Shown: positions 37,410-45,651 of the stretch, in pieces
Position numbering within the stretch: position 1 is the first letter of the stretch
Layout of the letters: every line of letters starts with the position of its first letter
Made by a program: the position numbers and the translations under genes
DNA from: Metabacillus litoralis
GTDB taxonomy: Bacteria > Bacillota > Bacilli > Bacillales > Bacillaceae
NCBI RefSeq assembly: GCF_020524045.1
Contig: NZ_JAIVKL010000021.1
Coordinates: 1-64,000 of the forward strand
DNA: 64,000 bases
Direction: 5' to 3'
Notes under the pieces: model-generated
What the model saw: only the letters and a program-made list of their open reading frames with translations
What the model was told of the DNA's origin: nothing
Databases searched by the model: none

Positions 37410-37919
37410 ATGAATGATTCCATGATGGGGAAAAAACTAAATGAAATACTTAAATTTGTTTATGCTTATTTATTAAAAATGGGTGCTTCTAAAGAAGATG
37501 CAGAAGATATTATTCAAGATACTGCCTATAAATTCTTACAATATATGGACTCAGTTAAAATTACTAATATCCAAAGTTGGCTTTTTAGAGTTGCAGTAAA
37601 TCAATATTATGACATGACTCGAAAAAATACTAGGAGAAGAGACATATTATTGAAATTTAATATACAAGAATTGTTGGAAGAAGAAACACCCGAAAATGTA
37701 CTATTAAAAAGTGAAATGGAAAAAGATATACATGTACTGCTCAAAAGATTAAAACCTAAATATAGCCAATTTCTTATTCTAAAATATAGTACAGGATTGA
37801 AAATAAGTGAAATAGCAGAGCTATATAGCATGAAAGAAGGATCTGTTAAAACCATTCTTCACAGAGCAAGGAATGAATTTGTAGAACAATTTAGGAGGTA
37901 TGAAAATGAACAGCAATGA
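37410..37919 (+). CDS. ECF-like sigma-70 family RNA polymerase sigma factor (169 aa)
   Basis: Region 2 is seen in AYLLKMGASKEDAEDIIQDTA and SWLFRVAVNQYYDMTRK (about residues 15-70). Region 4 has the helix-turn-helix LKISEIAELYSMKEGSVKTIL (about 129-149). The ATG at 37410 follows AAGGAGG; the longer frame from 37326 is not used. It overlaps the next gene by 14 bases, so sigma and regulator are made together. A candidate ECF-type promoter lies just upstream (GTTTAC at 37364 and CGTTTT at 37386, 16-bp spacer), which suggests autoregulation. Confidence 0.88.
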   Translation: MNDSMMGKKLNEILKFVYAYLLKMGASKEDAEDIIQDTAYKFLQYMDSVKITNIQSWLFRVAVNQYYDMTRKNTRRRDILLKFNIQELLEEETPENVLLKSEMEKDIHVLLKRLKPKYSQFLILKYSTGLKISEIAELYSMKEGSVKTILHRARNEFVEQFRRYENEQQ

Positions 37920-38883
37920 CAATGAATTTTTACCTAAAGATTTTGAGTTTGAGAATTTGGTGAAAAAGGCAAAAAGACGTTCCCTAGTAAAAATGATGGT
38001 CATATCCTTAATCATTAGTTTAATCGTTTTAACTGTTCTTTATTTTATTGGTGATACAGTAATGAAAAAGAAAATGGATAAGGAGACTACTCTAGATTTA
38101 ACTTGGAATGGAATTATGGGTGCAAATATTGAAGAAGAAGGTATTACTTATAATTATTCTCCTACTTCAGCAATAGCAAAAACGAAACTAATTAAAAAAG
38201 TTGGAGAGGTGCCTATACCATGGGGAGAACAGGAGAAAGTCTTCACCATTTTTGGAACGTCAAATTTGATCATTACAAGTGGTCCTTCTGGTTCAGGAAG
38301 TATTGATGATGAGAGAATCCCTCTATATTACCAAGGAGAAAGGGTAACTGAATTTTTTCATCCAAAAGTGACCTATAGGGAAGTTTATGATGATAGAGTG
38401 TTACTTAATGAAATGGAAGATACTTCAGTTGTAGAAATGGCCTTTTCATTTAATAAAGAATATTCAATAGAAGAAGTGAACAAAGTTTTTAAAGATCAAT
38501 TAGCTTGGTATTGGGTAGATACCTATAATAAAACCGCTATAAAAGACCATAATGAATTAAATAATGACGAAAATTTTCCGAGAAGTCACACGATAAATGG
38601 ATTTGATACATATGGATTTCAATATAATAGTAGTCCTAAAGCAGAACCAGCAATGAATTTTATTTCTACGCTTGAAATGCTAAAAAAAGATGGCGGTGAT
38701 TATCAGCATGAAGCCATTGAAATATATAACACGATAACTAATAAAGGTAAAAGTAAATTAAAACCCAAGAATCTTAAAATCATTGGTGTAATCGTTACAG
38801 GAAAACCTAGTGATTTAAAAAAATATGATACTAACTCAATGATTCGTTCAGCTACCTTAGGAGCTACAACAGATCAGTATTAA
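37906..38883 (+). CDS. Membrane sigma-factor regulator (anti-sigma type, 325 aa)
   Basis: AGGAGG at 37893-37898 is 7 bases from the ATG at 37906. A cytoplasmic N-terminal part of about 28 residues is followed by one membrane helix (about 29-50) and a large external domain of about 270 residues. This is the layout of the Sigma_reg_N / Sigma_reg_C proteins that hold ECF sigma factors inactive until a signal arrives. The start overlaps the sigma gene. The signal is unknown. Confidence 0.8.
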   Translation: MNSNDNEFLPKDFEFENLVKKAKRRSLVKMMVISLIISLIVLTVLYFIGDTVMKKKMDKETTLDLTWNGIMGANIEEEGITYNYSPTSAIAKTKLIKKVGEVPIPWGEQEKVFTIFGTSNLIITSGPSGSGSIDDERIPLYYQGERVTEFFHPKVTYREVYDDRVLLNEMEDTSVVEMAFSFNKEYSIEEVNKVFKDQLAWYWVDTYNKTAIKDHNELNNDENFPRSHTINGFDTYGFQYNSSPKAEPAMNFISTLEMLKKDGGDYQHEAIEIYNTITNKGKSKLKPKNLKIIGVIVTGKPSDLKKYDTNSMIRSATLGATTDQY

Positions 38884-38932
38884 AATATCACTTGTATTGC
38901 GAAACAAAATTAACATTCGTAAAGCATTCGAG

Positions 38933-38964
38933 GCACTTTTCTTTAAGAAGGAGAAGTGCTTCTT
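38933..38964 (+). terminator. Rho-independent terminator after the sigma operon
   Basis: GCACTTTTC pairs with GAGAAGTGC (one wobble), followed by TTCTT. A similar hairpin occurs at 54127-54156. Confidence 0.65.
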
Positions 38965-38981
38965 ACTATTGAATTAATAAA

Positions 38982-39293
38982 GTGAAGATTATATTAAGTT
39001 GTAAAAAATATCAGGAGCCAATAACATTCTTGGAAATAGAATCAACAAATTGGTTTATGCCAGAAGGTTGGGAAGAAGAAATGGTATTTGTTGAGGTTTT
39101 AATGTTTCCAGGAAGAAAAGAAGAAACTAAAGAGAAATTAATAGAAGAATTTGCAGAGGAATTATCAACGGTATTATCTATTAGTAAGAATTCGATTATT
39201 ACCACTTTGCATGAACCTAGCTTAGATAATTGGGGAATAAGAGGAGGAAAACAAGCAGCTAAAGAGGGAATCAAATTTAAATTAGATGTCTAA
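38982..39293 (+). CDS. Tautomerase-like protein with altered N-terminus
   Basis: The segment from about residue 34 (FVEVLMFPGRKEETKEKLIE through LHEPSLDNWGIRGGKQA) is a 4-oxalocrotonate-tautomerase-like domain. In that family the catalytic residue is Pro1, right after the initiator methionine. Here the matching position reads Met-Val-Phe-Val and the frame extends about 33 codons upstream (FLEIESTNWFMPEGWEEE). No good ribosome-binding site lies before 38982. It may be a fusion, or a protein that lost tautomerase activity. Confidence 0.65.
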   Translation: MKIILSCKKYQEPITFLEIESTNWFMPEGWEEEMVFVEVLMFPGRKEETKEKLIEEFAEELSTVLSISKNSIITTLHEPSLDNWGIRGGKQAAKEGIKFKLDV

Positions 39294-39407
39294 TGCTTTT
39301 GTTTTTTCATCTTCAACATAATAGATCATCGGGTATGATTAAAAATTTTAGATCTTTAAAGAATTGCTGAAAAATGGGAACTAAAAAAATGTATTGGGGG
39401 CTTACTT

Positions 39408-39818
39408 TTGGACTGGGAAAATGAAGACTTTATGGTTAGTGATAATAAAGATCTAATCAATTTAGAAAGTGTAGCCCATATGCTATCGTCAACTTATTGG
39501 GCTTCGAATAGAACAAAAGCAACCATTGAAAAAAGTATAAATCATTCTTTAGCTTTTGGCTTGTATCATTTTGACAAACAAATTGGATTTGCTAGGGTAG
39601 TTACAGACAAAACTGTATTCTCTTGGGTTTTAGATGTGGTCATTAATGAGAATTATAGAGGCAAAGGACTTGGAGAATGGTTCATGAATTGTATAATTGA
39701 ACATCCAGAAATCAAATATACGGCATTTGCACTGGCCACATCAGATGCACATGACTTTTATAAAAAATTTAACTTTCGTAACAACAAGTGTATGACGAAA
39801 CCTTTACTAACAGAATAA
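39408..39818 (+). CDS. GNAT family N-acetyltransferase (136 aa)
   Basis: The TTG start follows TTGGGGG. The GNAT core includes IGFARVVTDKTVFSWVLDVV, the acetyl-CoA loop YRGKGLGEWFMN and the end FALATSDAHDFYKKFNF. Acceptor unknown. Confidence 0.88.
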   Translation: MDWENEDFMVSDNKDLINLESVAHMLSSTYWASNRTKATIEKSINHSLAFGLYHFDKQIGFARVVTDKTVFSWVLDVVINENYRGKGLGEWFMNCIIEHPEIKYTAFALATSDAHDFYKKFNFRNNKCMTKPLLTE

Positions 39819-39893
39819 AGTGTGATCTTCAACACTAGATTTGCTTATCTAAAATAAGTTTTTTTCAATTCGATAATGGGAGGATTGAACTTA

Positions 39894-40412
39894 TTGATTA
39901 ACGTAATAAAATCTAGTATTTTATTTTTCGTGTTTGGTGTGGTCATATTAGCTGGTTGTAATGGTAATGATGTTACCTTAAATGATGGTGATAAGTTAAT
40001 CACTGAGGAGATGGATGAGGTTATTTCTGATTACATTATTCAAAAATATTCCGACTCTTATGGTGATACTGAAGAGCAATTTGAAGTTCATAAAGTATAT
40101 GGTACGAGCGAATCTGATGAAGTTCTAAGTGTTTATATGTGGTCTTATTATGGTGGATTTAATAAATCAACTGGAGTAAGGCTCCAATCAGGACATTCAT
40201 TGCCTGTGGTCATTATGTTAAGTAAAAAAGAAGAAACGTATGCTGTTACCGATTACATAGAACCTGAAGATGGTAGCTTTTATCAGTCCTCTCTTAAGAA
40301 GATGTTTCCTGAAAAATATGTAAAATTCGCGCAACAAGATAGTGGAAATATAAAGGATTTAGAAAAAGAAATGGATAAAAAAGTAAAGCGTTGGTTGGAT
40401 AAACAAGAGTAA
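39894..40412 (+). CDS. Lipoprotein (172 aa)
   Basis: GGGAGG at 39877-39882 lies about 11 bases before the TTG at 39894. The lipobox LAGC gives lipidated Cys near residue 20. The mature part is acidic with ITEEMDEVISDYIIQKYSDS and a C-terminal helix. Not recognised beyond lipoprotein; similar Bacillus lipoproteins of unknown role exist. Confidence 0.7.
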   Translation: MINVIKSSILFFVFGVVILAGCNGNDVTLNDGDKLITEEMDEVISDYIIQKYSDSYGDTEEQFEVHKVYGTSESDEVLSVYMWSYYGGFNKSTGVRLQSGHSLPVVIMLSKKEETYAVTDYIEPEDGSFYQSSLKKMFPEKYVKFAQQDSGNIKDLEKEMDKKVKRWLDKQE

Positions 40413-40479
40413 AGATTTAGAATTATAAATTAGAAAATCTTCAACGAACTTTAGGAAGTTTGAGGTAAGGAGAGAAAAT

Positions 40480-41013
40480 ATGTTTCCGACATTAGAAACA
40501 GATCGATTAATTTTAAGAGAAATTTCACAGAAAGATGTTAATGCAATATTTTCTTGTTTTTCAAATGAACATGTCACACGATATTATGGCCAAGAAACGT
40601 TAGAAACGATAAAACAAGCGGAAGCATTTGTCGAACTATTTGCGATTAGTTACAAAGAAAAAAGAGGGATTCGTTGGGGAATTGAAAGAAAAGGTCATAA
40701 AGGAATAATAGGTACGATTGGCTTTAATAGTTGGTCACCAAAACATAAAAGAGCGGAAATAGGTTATGAAATACATCCTGATTACTGGCGAAATGGTTAT
40801 GCCATAGAAGCAGTTTTAAAAGTAATAGAATTTGGTTTTGATGAACTAGGTCTTACTCGTATAGGTGCAGTTGTTTTTTTGAATAATGTAGCATCAAGTA
40901 ATCTGCTTACTAAAGTAGGATTTCAAAAAGAAGGTGTTTTAAGAGATTATATGTATCAAAATGGTCAGGCACATGATACGTTTGTTTATTCTATTTTGAA
41001 AAGAGATAAATAA
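40480..41013 (+). CDS. RimJ/RimL-type GNAT acetyltransferase (177 aa)
   Basis: It starts with the typical TDRLILREISQKDVNAIF, has WSPKHKRAEIGYEIHPDYWRNGYAIEAV with the acetyl-CoA loop WRNGYA, and the end KVGFQKEGVLRDYMYQNG. The family acetylates ribosomal protein alanines or small molecules. AAGGAGAG precedes the ATG. Confidence 0.9.
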   Translation: MFPTLETDRLILREISQKDVNAIFSCFSNEHVTRYYGQETLETIKQAEAFVELFAISYKEKRGIRWGIERKGHKGIIGTIGFNSWSPKHKRAEIGYEIHPDYWRNGYAIEAVLKVIEFGFDELGLTRIGAVVFLNNVASSNLLTKVGFQKEGVLRDYMYQNGQAHDTFVYSILKRDK

Positions 41014-41102
41014 ATTCCTTTTTTAAGCTAAGGTAGGTTGGATAAATCCTAAATTTAGTTGAATGTTTTTTTGAAACTACTAGAAAGGTAGGTGTTTTAT
41101 AA

Positions 41103-41534
41103 ATGAAAGATGTAAGAAACTTAATTTCTACAAAGAAATTAGGTGTTGAGGAATCAGATATAAAAATAGTAGAAGAAGAGTTAGGTGCAGTTTTTCCAGA
41201 GCAGTATAAGGAGCTTTTCAAATTAGTTAATTCTCCAGAAATCGGTGAATGGATATTGTATCCGATTAAAGATCCTAAAAATCTCAAAAAAACGTGGGAT
41301 GATATGATAAGACAAAACACGGAAGTCAGAGAAGACCATATGTCGAAAGACTTAATTGCTATAGGTGAAGATGGATCTGGAGATAAATTATGTTTTAAAG
41401 TAAAAAATGGAGTAATGGGCGAAGAAATTTATATTTGGTATCACGAAGATCATGAACTTGAAGTATATGCTTCTCATTTGAGAGAATTTATCATATCAAC
41501 AGCAGAGGAAGAAGATGATGATTTCGATGAGTAG
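41103..41534 (+). CDS. SMI1/KNR4 (SUKH) family protein (143 aa)
   Basis: The SUKH pattern is visible: an N-terminal helix SDIKIVEEELGAVFPEQYKE, then LVNSPEIGEWILYPI, and LIAIGEDGSGDKLCFKVKNG near residues 82-101. The family includes many immunity proteins of polymorphic toxins, but no toxin gene is nearby. The tail is very acidic (EEEDDDFDE). A terminator follows. Confidence 0.85.
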   Translation: MKDVRNLISTKKLGVEESDIKIVEEELGAVFPEQYKELFKLVNSPEIGEWILYPIKDPKNLKKTWDDMIRQNTEVREDHMSKDLIAIGEDGSGDKLCFKVKNGVMGEEIYIWYHEDHELEVYASHLREFIISTAEEEDDDFDE

Positions 41535-41616
41535 TAAATTGTTATTAAATAGTAGGTTTTTTAGTTTATCCAATTAATTAAGACTACTTCGAAATGAAAA
41601 TTGGATTTAAATGGTA

Positions 41617-41651
41617 AGGTCGATTTCATTGAGATGAGATCGACTTTTTTT
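41617..41651 (+). terminator. Rho-independent terminator after the SUKH gene
   Basis: GTCGAT (41619-41624) pairs with ATCGAC (41639-41644), with extra flanking pairs, followed by seven T residues. The T-run is where the next mobile element inserted. Confidence 0.8.
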
Positions 41652-41656
41652 GTTGA

Positions 41657-41821
41657 GGCTGTTTTTTTTCGAAAACTTTTTTTGCTTTTAAATATCTTAA
41701 GCAATCAGCACTCTATTAAGTCTAGTAGCATCTTTTCATCCTAAAATAGTACCATTATAGTGAAAAAAACTGTTTTCACTACAAACTTTGGCTAAATAGC
41801 TCAATTGTTCAGAAAAGAGCC
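41657..41821 (+). mobile_element. Miniature inverted-repeat element, copy 2 (165 bp)
   Basis: GGCTGTTTTTTTTCGAAAAC at the left end, TTCAGAAAAGAGCC at the right. The exact 8-bp target duplication is TTTGTTGA (41649-41656 and 41822-41829). It sits in the tail of the SUKH terminator. Confidence 0.9.
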
Positions 41822-41878
41822 TTTGTTGAACACATTGATTTTTTCTCTTTTTTTAAAATATACTTAGTAGTAATATAT

Positions 41879-41891
41879 CTTAGTTACTAAG
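41879..41891. promoter_or_regulatory. Operator-like palindrome CTTAGTTACTAAG
   Basis: A perfect dyad with a one-base centre lies 30 bases before the decayed marR gene, with a related half-site (ACTTAGTAGT) just upstream. It is probably the operator of that regulator. Confidence 0.5.
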
Positions 41892-41921
41892 AAATTATTT
41901 TAAGGAGGAGGTTTTTGGTTA

Positions 41922-42143
41922 TTGAATATCTGTGAAAGTTTATTAACTTCATTAAAGAGAGCAAGTGAAGTGAGTGTTGGGATTATGAAGCCTAGAGATC
42001 TTGGAGAGGTTAATCATGGACTAATGCTCTCTCTTTTTTAAATTCATAATAAAGGCGAAATTAAAACAAGTGAAATATCAGAGCACTTTGGAGTGATAAG
42101 GTGAACAACAAATTTAACTGTAAGTTTTTTTACCAATTTTTGA
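41922..42143 (+). pseudogene. Decayed MarR-family regulator gene
   Basis: It starts at TTG after AAGGAGGAGG. The frame reads CESLLTSLKRASEVSVGIM to TAA (42039-42041), then GEIKTSEISEHFGV to TGA (42102-42104), then TTNLTVSFF to TGA at 42141. The EIKTSEISEHFGV stretch is a MarR winged helix start. Two nonsense codons and loss of the C-terminal half make it non-functional. It is directly upstream of the NmrA-like gene, its likely former target. Confidence 0.75.
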
Positions 42144-42162
42144 TATGAAAGGGGTAATGATG

Positions 42163-43008
42163 ATGAAGGTTTTAGTTACTGGATTTACTGGAAAGATTGG
42201 TTCACAGGTTGCAAACTACCTCAATGATAAAAATATTCCAATGATATGTGCCGTTCGAAACGTTAAAAAAGCTAAAGCAATGTTTGGAGATATTTATGAG
42301 TATGTAAGTCTTGACTTTGCAGATCCAAGTACATTTGACCGAGCACTTGAGCATGTTGATCGAATCTTTTTAATGTACCCACCAGGTGAAAATCTTCAAT
42401 TTGACCTTTTCTTAAAAAAAGCAAAAAATAAAGGAATACAACACATTGCTTATTTGTCACTAAAAGATGTTCAATTCATGCCTTTTATCCACCATTACAA
42501 AATGGAAAAAGAAATAAAAAACTCTAAAATTCCTTATACATTCATACGTGCTGGATATTTTATGCAAAATTTAAATGACTTTTTATGTAAGGAAATTAAA
42601 GAGAGACATCGAATTTTTGTTCCAGCTGGTAAAGGGAAAACAAGCTTTGTTGACACAAGAGATCTTGCAGAAATCTCTGGTATATCGTTGATTGACTCGG
42701 AAATTCATAAAAATAAAATCTATGTTATTACAGGTAATGAGGCACTCGACTTCTACGATGTAGCAAAAATAATGACGGAAGTACTTGATGTGAAAATAGA
42801 ATACACAAACCCTTCGGTTAAAGAATTTAAGGAATCAATGAAGAAAGTAGGGGAAGATGAAGGGTTTGTGAACGTTGTAGTAGGTGTTCATATGCCAACA
42901 AAGCTTGGGCTTGCAAAAGGAATAAAGCATGATTATGAAAAAATTACAGGCAAAAAACCTACAAATATAAGAAAATATGTTGAAGATTTCAAAGAAAATT
43001 GGATATAA
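42163..43008 (+). CDS. NmrA-like NAD(P)-binding oxidoreductase (281 aa)
   Basis: An atypical SDR with the N-terminal nucleotide motif VLVTGFTGKIGSQVANYL. Further features are VRNVKKAKAMFGDIYEYVSLD, FLMYPPGENLQF and FIRAGYFMQNL. The family includes redox sensors and quinone reductases. AAAGGGG precedes three tandem ATG codons (42157, 42160, 42163); the last gives the family-like start. With its MarR regulator dead, expression may be constitutive. Confidence 0.85.
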   Translation: MKVLVTGFTGKIGSQVANYLNDKNIPMICAVRNVKKAKAMFGDIYEYVSLDFADPSTFDRALEHVDRIFLMYPPGENLQFDLFLKKAKNKGIQHIAYLSLKDVQFMPFIHHYKMEKEIKNSKIPYTFIRAGYFMQNLNDFLCKEIKERHRIFVPAGKGKTSFVDTRDLAEISGISLIDSEIHKNKIYVITGNEALDFYDVAKIMTEVLDVKIEYTNPSVKEFKESMKKVGEDEGFVNVVVGVHMPTKLGLAKGIKHDYEKITGKKPTNIRKYVEDFKENWI

Positions 43009-43157
43009 GGAAGAAAAGATCATAACATTAACAGGTGATCAGCCATTCTCCGTGTGAAACAAGAAAATTCGGGAAGTGACAGGCACCGTTTAAGAAGGAA
43101 TTTCCAAATAAATGTAGAATGATTCATTATATTACATTTATTGGAGGTTGGGTATTA

Positions 43158-43505
43158 ATGAAAACAGTTTCTTCTAGGGTTGGTGGGGTTTTTATTCCCG
43201 TTAGTAATCTTCTTCGTTCACGTGATTGGTATTGTGACATTTTAGGATTATCGACAGAGGGGGAGATATATTTTGATCATATATATGTTCTTCCGTTAGA
43301 AGGCCCTAACATTGTACTCGATAGCAAAATTTATTCACCAGACAATGTGTATAAAGTCCCTGCCTTTCAATTTTATACAGAAGATATTCATGAAGCTTAT
43401 GAATTTCTCAAACAAAAAAATGTTGAGTTTATGACAAACATAGAAAATGGTCATTGGTTTAATTTTAAAGATCCTGATGGAAATGTGCTTATGATGTGTA
43501 AGTAA
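43158..43505 (+). CDS. VOC family protein (glyoxalase/bleomycin-resistance fold, 115 aa)
   Basis: The ATG at 43158 follows GGAGG; the frame from 43119 is not used. Two paired beta-alpha-beta-beta-beta units are seen: VGGVFIPVSNLLRSRDWYCD with ILGL, and VPAFQFYTEDIHEAYEFL with a C-terminal WFNFKDPDGNVLMM. The substrate is unknown. Confidence 0.88.
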   Translation: MKTVSSRVGGVFIPVSNLLRSRDWYCDILGLSTEGEIYFDHIYVLPLEGPNIVLDSKIYSPDNVYKVPAFQFYTEDIHEAYEFLKQKNVEFMTNIENGHWFNFKDPDGNVLMMCK

Positions 43506-43626
43506 TGAATTAAAAAACAATATATCCAACTGGTTTAGAGCTTTCTTTCCAAACGAAGGCTCTTTTGTACGTATACGATAGATATAATTAAAATAGTTTA
43601 AAAAAGGAACGATTATTATTTGCAAT

Positions 43627-43641
43627 TCGTAATGATTACGT
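43627..43641. promoter_or_regulatory. Zur box before rpmE2
   Basis: TCGTAATGATTACGT is the 7-1-7 dyad of the Bacillus Zur operator (TCGTAATNATTACGA) with one change. It lies about 40 bases before the L31 gene. Confidence 0.85.
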
Positions 43642-43681
43642 TTAATATTAACGTTAAATAAAAATAAGAGGTGATTATTTC

Positions 43682-43936
43682 ATGAAAAAAAATATACATC
43701 CTGACTTTCGAAAGGTAGTATTTATGGATACGAATAGCGGGTTTAAATTCCTAACAGGATCAACTAAAATGACGAATGAAACAATTGAGTGGGAAGATGG
43801 CAATTCATACCCATTAATAAAAGTGGAGATAAGCTCAGATACTCATCCATTTTATACAGGAGTTCAGAAGTTTACAGATAAGGGCGGAAGAGTCGATCGA
43901 TTTCTACAAAAGTATAAAATGAAGGAAAATAACTAA
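43682..43936 (+). CDS. rpmE2: Type B 50S ribosomal protein L31 (zinc-independent)
   Basis: 84 aa. It has the L31 type B sequence [20 protein letters not shown] and [20 protein letters not shown] and lacks all CXXC cysteines. It replaces the zinc-binding L31 when zinc is short and so frees zinc. GAGGTGATT precedes the ATG. The Zur box places it under zinc control, together with the S14 gene that follows. Confidence 0.95.
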   Translation: MKKNIHPDFRKVVFMDTNSGFKFLTGSTKMTNETIEWEDGNSYPLIKVEISSDTHPFYTGVQKFTDKGGRVDRFLQKYKMKENN

Positions 43937-43985
43937 TAAGGTGAATGGGTTCGATCATTTTTTTATTAATGTAAATTTACAATTT

Positions 43986-44006
43986 AAATCGTAATAATTA
44001 CGATTA
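43986..44006. promoter_or_regulatory. Zur box before rpsN2
   Basis: AAATCGTAATAATTACGATTA contains the perfect 7-1-7 Zur dyad TCGTAATAATTACGA (43989-44003). A separate box before the second gene means each can be zinc-controlled. Confidence 0.92.
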
Positions 44007-44026
44007 TGTAAAAGGAGAAATCTCAG

Positions 44027-44296
44027 ATGGCAAAGAAATCTAAAGTTGTTAAAGAATTAAAGAGACAAAAGGTTGTTGAGAAATATGCAGAAATTAGGAA
44101 AGAGTTAAAAGAAAAGGGTGATTATACAGCATTGAGTAAGCTACCAAGAGATTCTGCACCTTCAAGACTTCATAACAGATGTCAAGTAACAGGCCGACCA
44201 AGAGGATATCTAAGAAAATTTGGAATGTCCCGAATTGCTTTTCGTGAGTTAGCACACAAAGGTCAGGTACCAGGTGTAAAGAAATCAAGTTGGTAA
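44027..44296 (+). CDS. rpsN2: 30S ribosomal protein S14, zinc-independent paralogue
   Basis: 89 aa with the S14 signature [20 protein letters not shown] and [17 protein letters not shown]. The length and the absence of the two CXXC pairs mark the C-minus form (YhzA type), made under zinc limitation. AAAGGAGA precedes the ATG. A strong terminator follows. Confidence 0.96.
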   Translation: MAKKSKVVKELKRQKVVEKYAEIRKELKEKGDYTALSKLPRDSAPSRLHNRCQVTGRPRGYLRKFGMSRIAFRELAHKGQVPGVKKSSW

Positions 44297-44309
44297 GATG
44301 CCAATCTAA

Positions 44310-44346
44310 AACGTGAAGGCTACAATACCCTTCACGTTTCTTCTTT
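44310..44346 (+). terminator. Rho-independent terminator after rpsN2
   Basis: A perfect 10-bp stem, AACGTGAAGG / CCTTCACGTT, followed by a TTCTTCTTTT tail. Confidence 0.85.
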
Positions 44347-44352
44347 TGAATA

Positions 44353-44481
44353 AGCTGTTTTCATAAACTTTGTTGCTTTTAAACTAAATAGAATAGTAAA
44401 TATTATTATGCAATAAGCCCCGTAAGAACTTTGTTTAAACTGAAATTAAGGCAATTTGCAACAACCTTTCAGAAAAGATCC
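44353..44481 (+). mobile_element. Miniature inverted-repeat element, copy 3 (129 bp, internally deleted)
   Basis: The left end AGCTGTTTTCATAAACTTTG and right end CAACAACCTTTCAGAAAAGA match the family. The middle is shorter. Flanks TTTGAATA and CTTGGATA agree at 6 of 8 positions, a worn target duplication. Confidence 0.65.
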
Positions 44482-44521
44482 TTGGATATGAGAAAAGTAA
44501 AGAAAGGATGGTAGGGAAAAG

Positions 44522-44871
44522 ATGAATGACAAGTTGATGGAGATATTGCAAAAAAGATCATTGCCTCTCTTCCAAGAGAAAAAAAGAAATTATATCAATA
44601 CATAGAAAATTTGGAAGACAGCTTAGCGCAACAATCTAGTACAAAAGAGCAGTTTTTAACACTTCTTAAAGAGCAATCTCCACATCATCAGGCTGCCAAA
44701 CACTTTAATATGTCTATTGAAGAAACAGTAAACCTAATGCATAGTATAGAAGATGAAATAAACAATGAACTAGACAAAAAATGGAAAGATACCAATGGAT
44801 TGATTGTACAAACGAAATTGAAAAAGAGGTACAAGAGAATACAGTTAACAGAATACAGTATATTCTTGTGA
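44522..44871 (+). pseudogene. Frameshifted small helical protein gene
   Basis: The ATG at 44522 has a good site (TAGGGAAAAG) and reads MNDK. A missing base at 44531-44532 shifts it out of the frame that continues VDGDIAKKIIASLPREKKKL, then IEENLEDS-type helices, and HFNMSIEETVNLMHSI (sigma/HTH-like). The downstream frame itself has no start or site before a TTG at 44611. It is best read as a single gene of about 115 codons with a one-base deletion. Family not recognised. Confidence 0.55.
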
Positions 44872-45141
44872 TAACATGATGAAAAACGGCTAGTTTTAGA
44901 TGTTTATATTTTCTACTGTTTGTTTTATTCCTCAAATAACTTTCCTATATTAATCATGATCACATGTAATTACATTGAATTTGCGCTTAAACATCATTCA
45001 ACATATGAAGAAAAAGGGTAACTTTCTGATTTTCTAAGATATTGAAAATACTGTAGTTAGCCTGCCATACTAGATATCAAGACAATCAGAGTTGTTGCTT
45101 ATATTCTAAGTCAATAAGATCTAAGAAGAGGGAGAACTTGC

Positions 45142-45651
45142 ATGAGAGAGAAAAAAGTTCGTGGAATCAAGCGTAAAGCAAATAAAATGATACAACGTAT
45201 AGAAGAAAACACAATGGAATTTCCAAGGATAGATGATGATGGATATCGAAATATCCTTTTGCCAGTTTCACAAGGTTTTATCAATTCTGATAAAACCCCA
45301 AGTAAAATAAAACGACTTTGTCTCCAAACAATGGTAAATAGAGCTAAACATCTCGTTGAAATGAAACCAACTGATAAAGAAAAGTATCGAGTGGTAGTTT
45401 TAATTTCTTTACCTGATTTGTTTAGATCACAACTGATTGTATTTAGAGGGGATTCTTATTATCAGCATTTCTTTGAAAGAAATAATGATGATCAGAAGTG
45501 GTCGCCTCTTTCTAAAAAGAGAAATATGGCAAAGGAATGGCAGTTATCAGTACCTGAAACTATGGATATATTAGGATTTAAAGAAGTCATTACATATGAA
45601 GAAGGTTATCACGAAGAGGGAGAAATTTGGTTTATTGGAGATGTCAACTAA
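45142..45651 (+). CDS. DUF3916 family protein (169 aa)
   Basis: RGIKRKANKMIQRIEENT at the N-terminus, LPVSQGFINSDKTPSKIKRL in the middle and KYRVVVLISLPDLFRSQLIVF match the DUF3916 pattern of Bacillus proteins. It is basic at the front, soluble, and of unknown role. GAGGGAGAA precedes the ATG. The next 250 bases downstream (45652-45898) hold no gene. Confidence 0.75.
   Translation: MREKKVRGIKRKANKMIQRIEENTMEFPRIDDDGYRNILLPVSQGFINSDKTPSKIKRLCLQTMVNRAKHLVEMKPTDKEKYRVVVLISLPDLFRSQLIVFRGDSYYQHFFERNNDDQKWSPLSKKRNMAKEWQLSVPETMDILGFKEVITYEEGYHEEGEIWFIGDVN

Noticed and set aside
43060-43095. GTGACAGGCACC as a specific regulatory site
   Set aside because: It resembles a short dispersed palindromic motif of Bacillus DNA and has no clear relation to the next gene.
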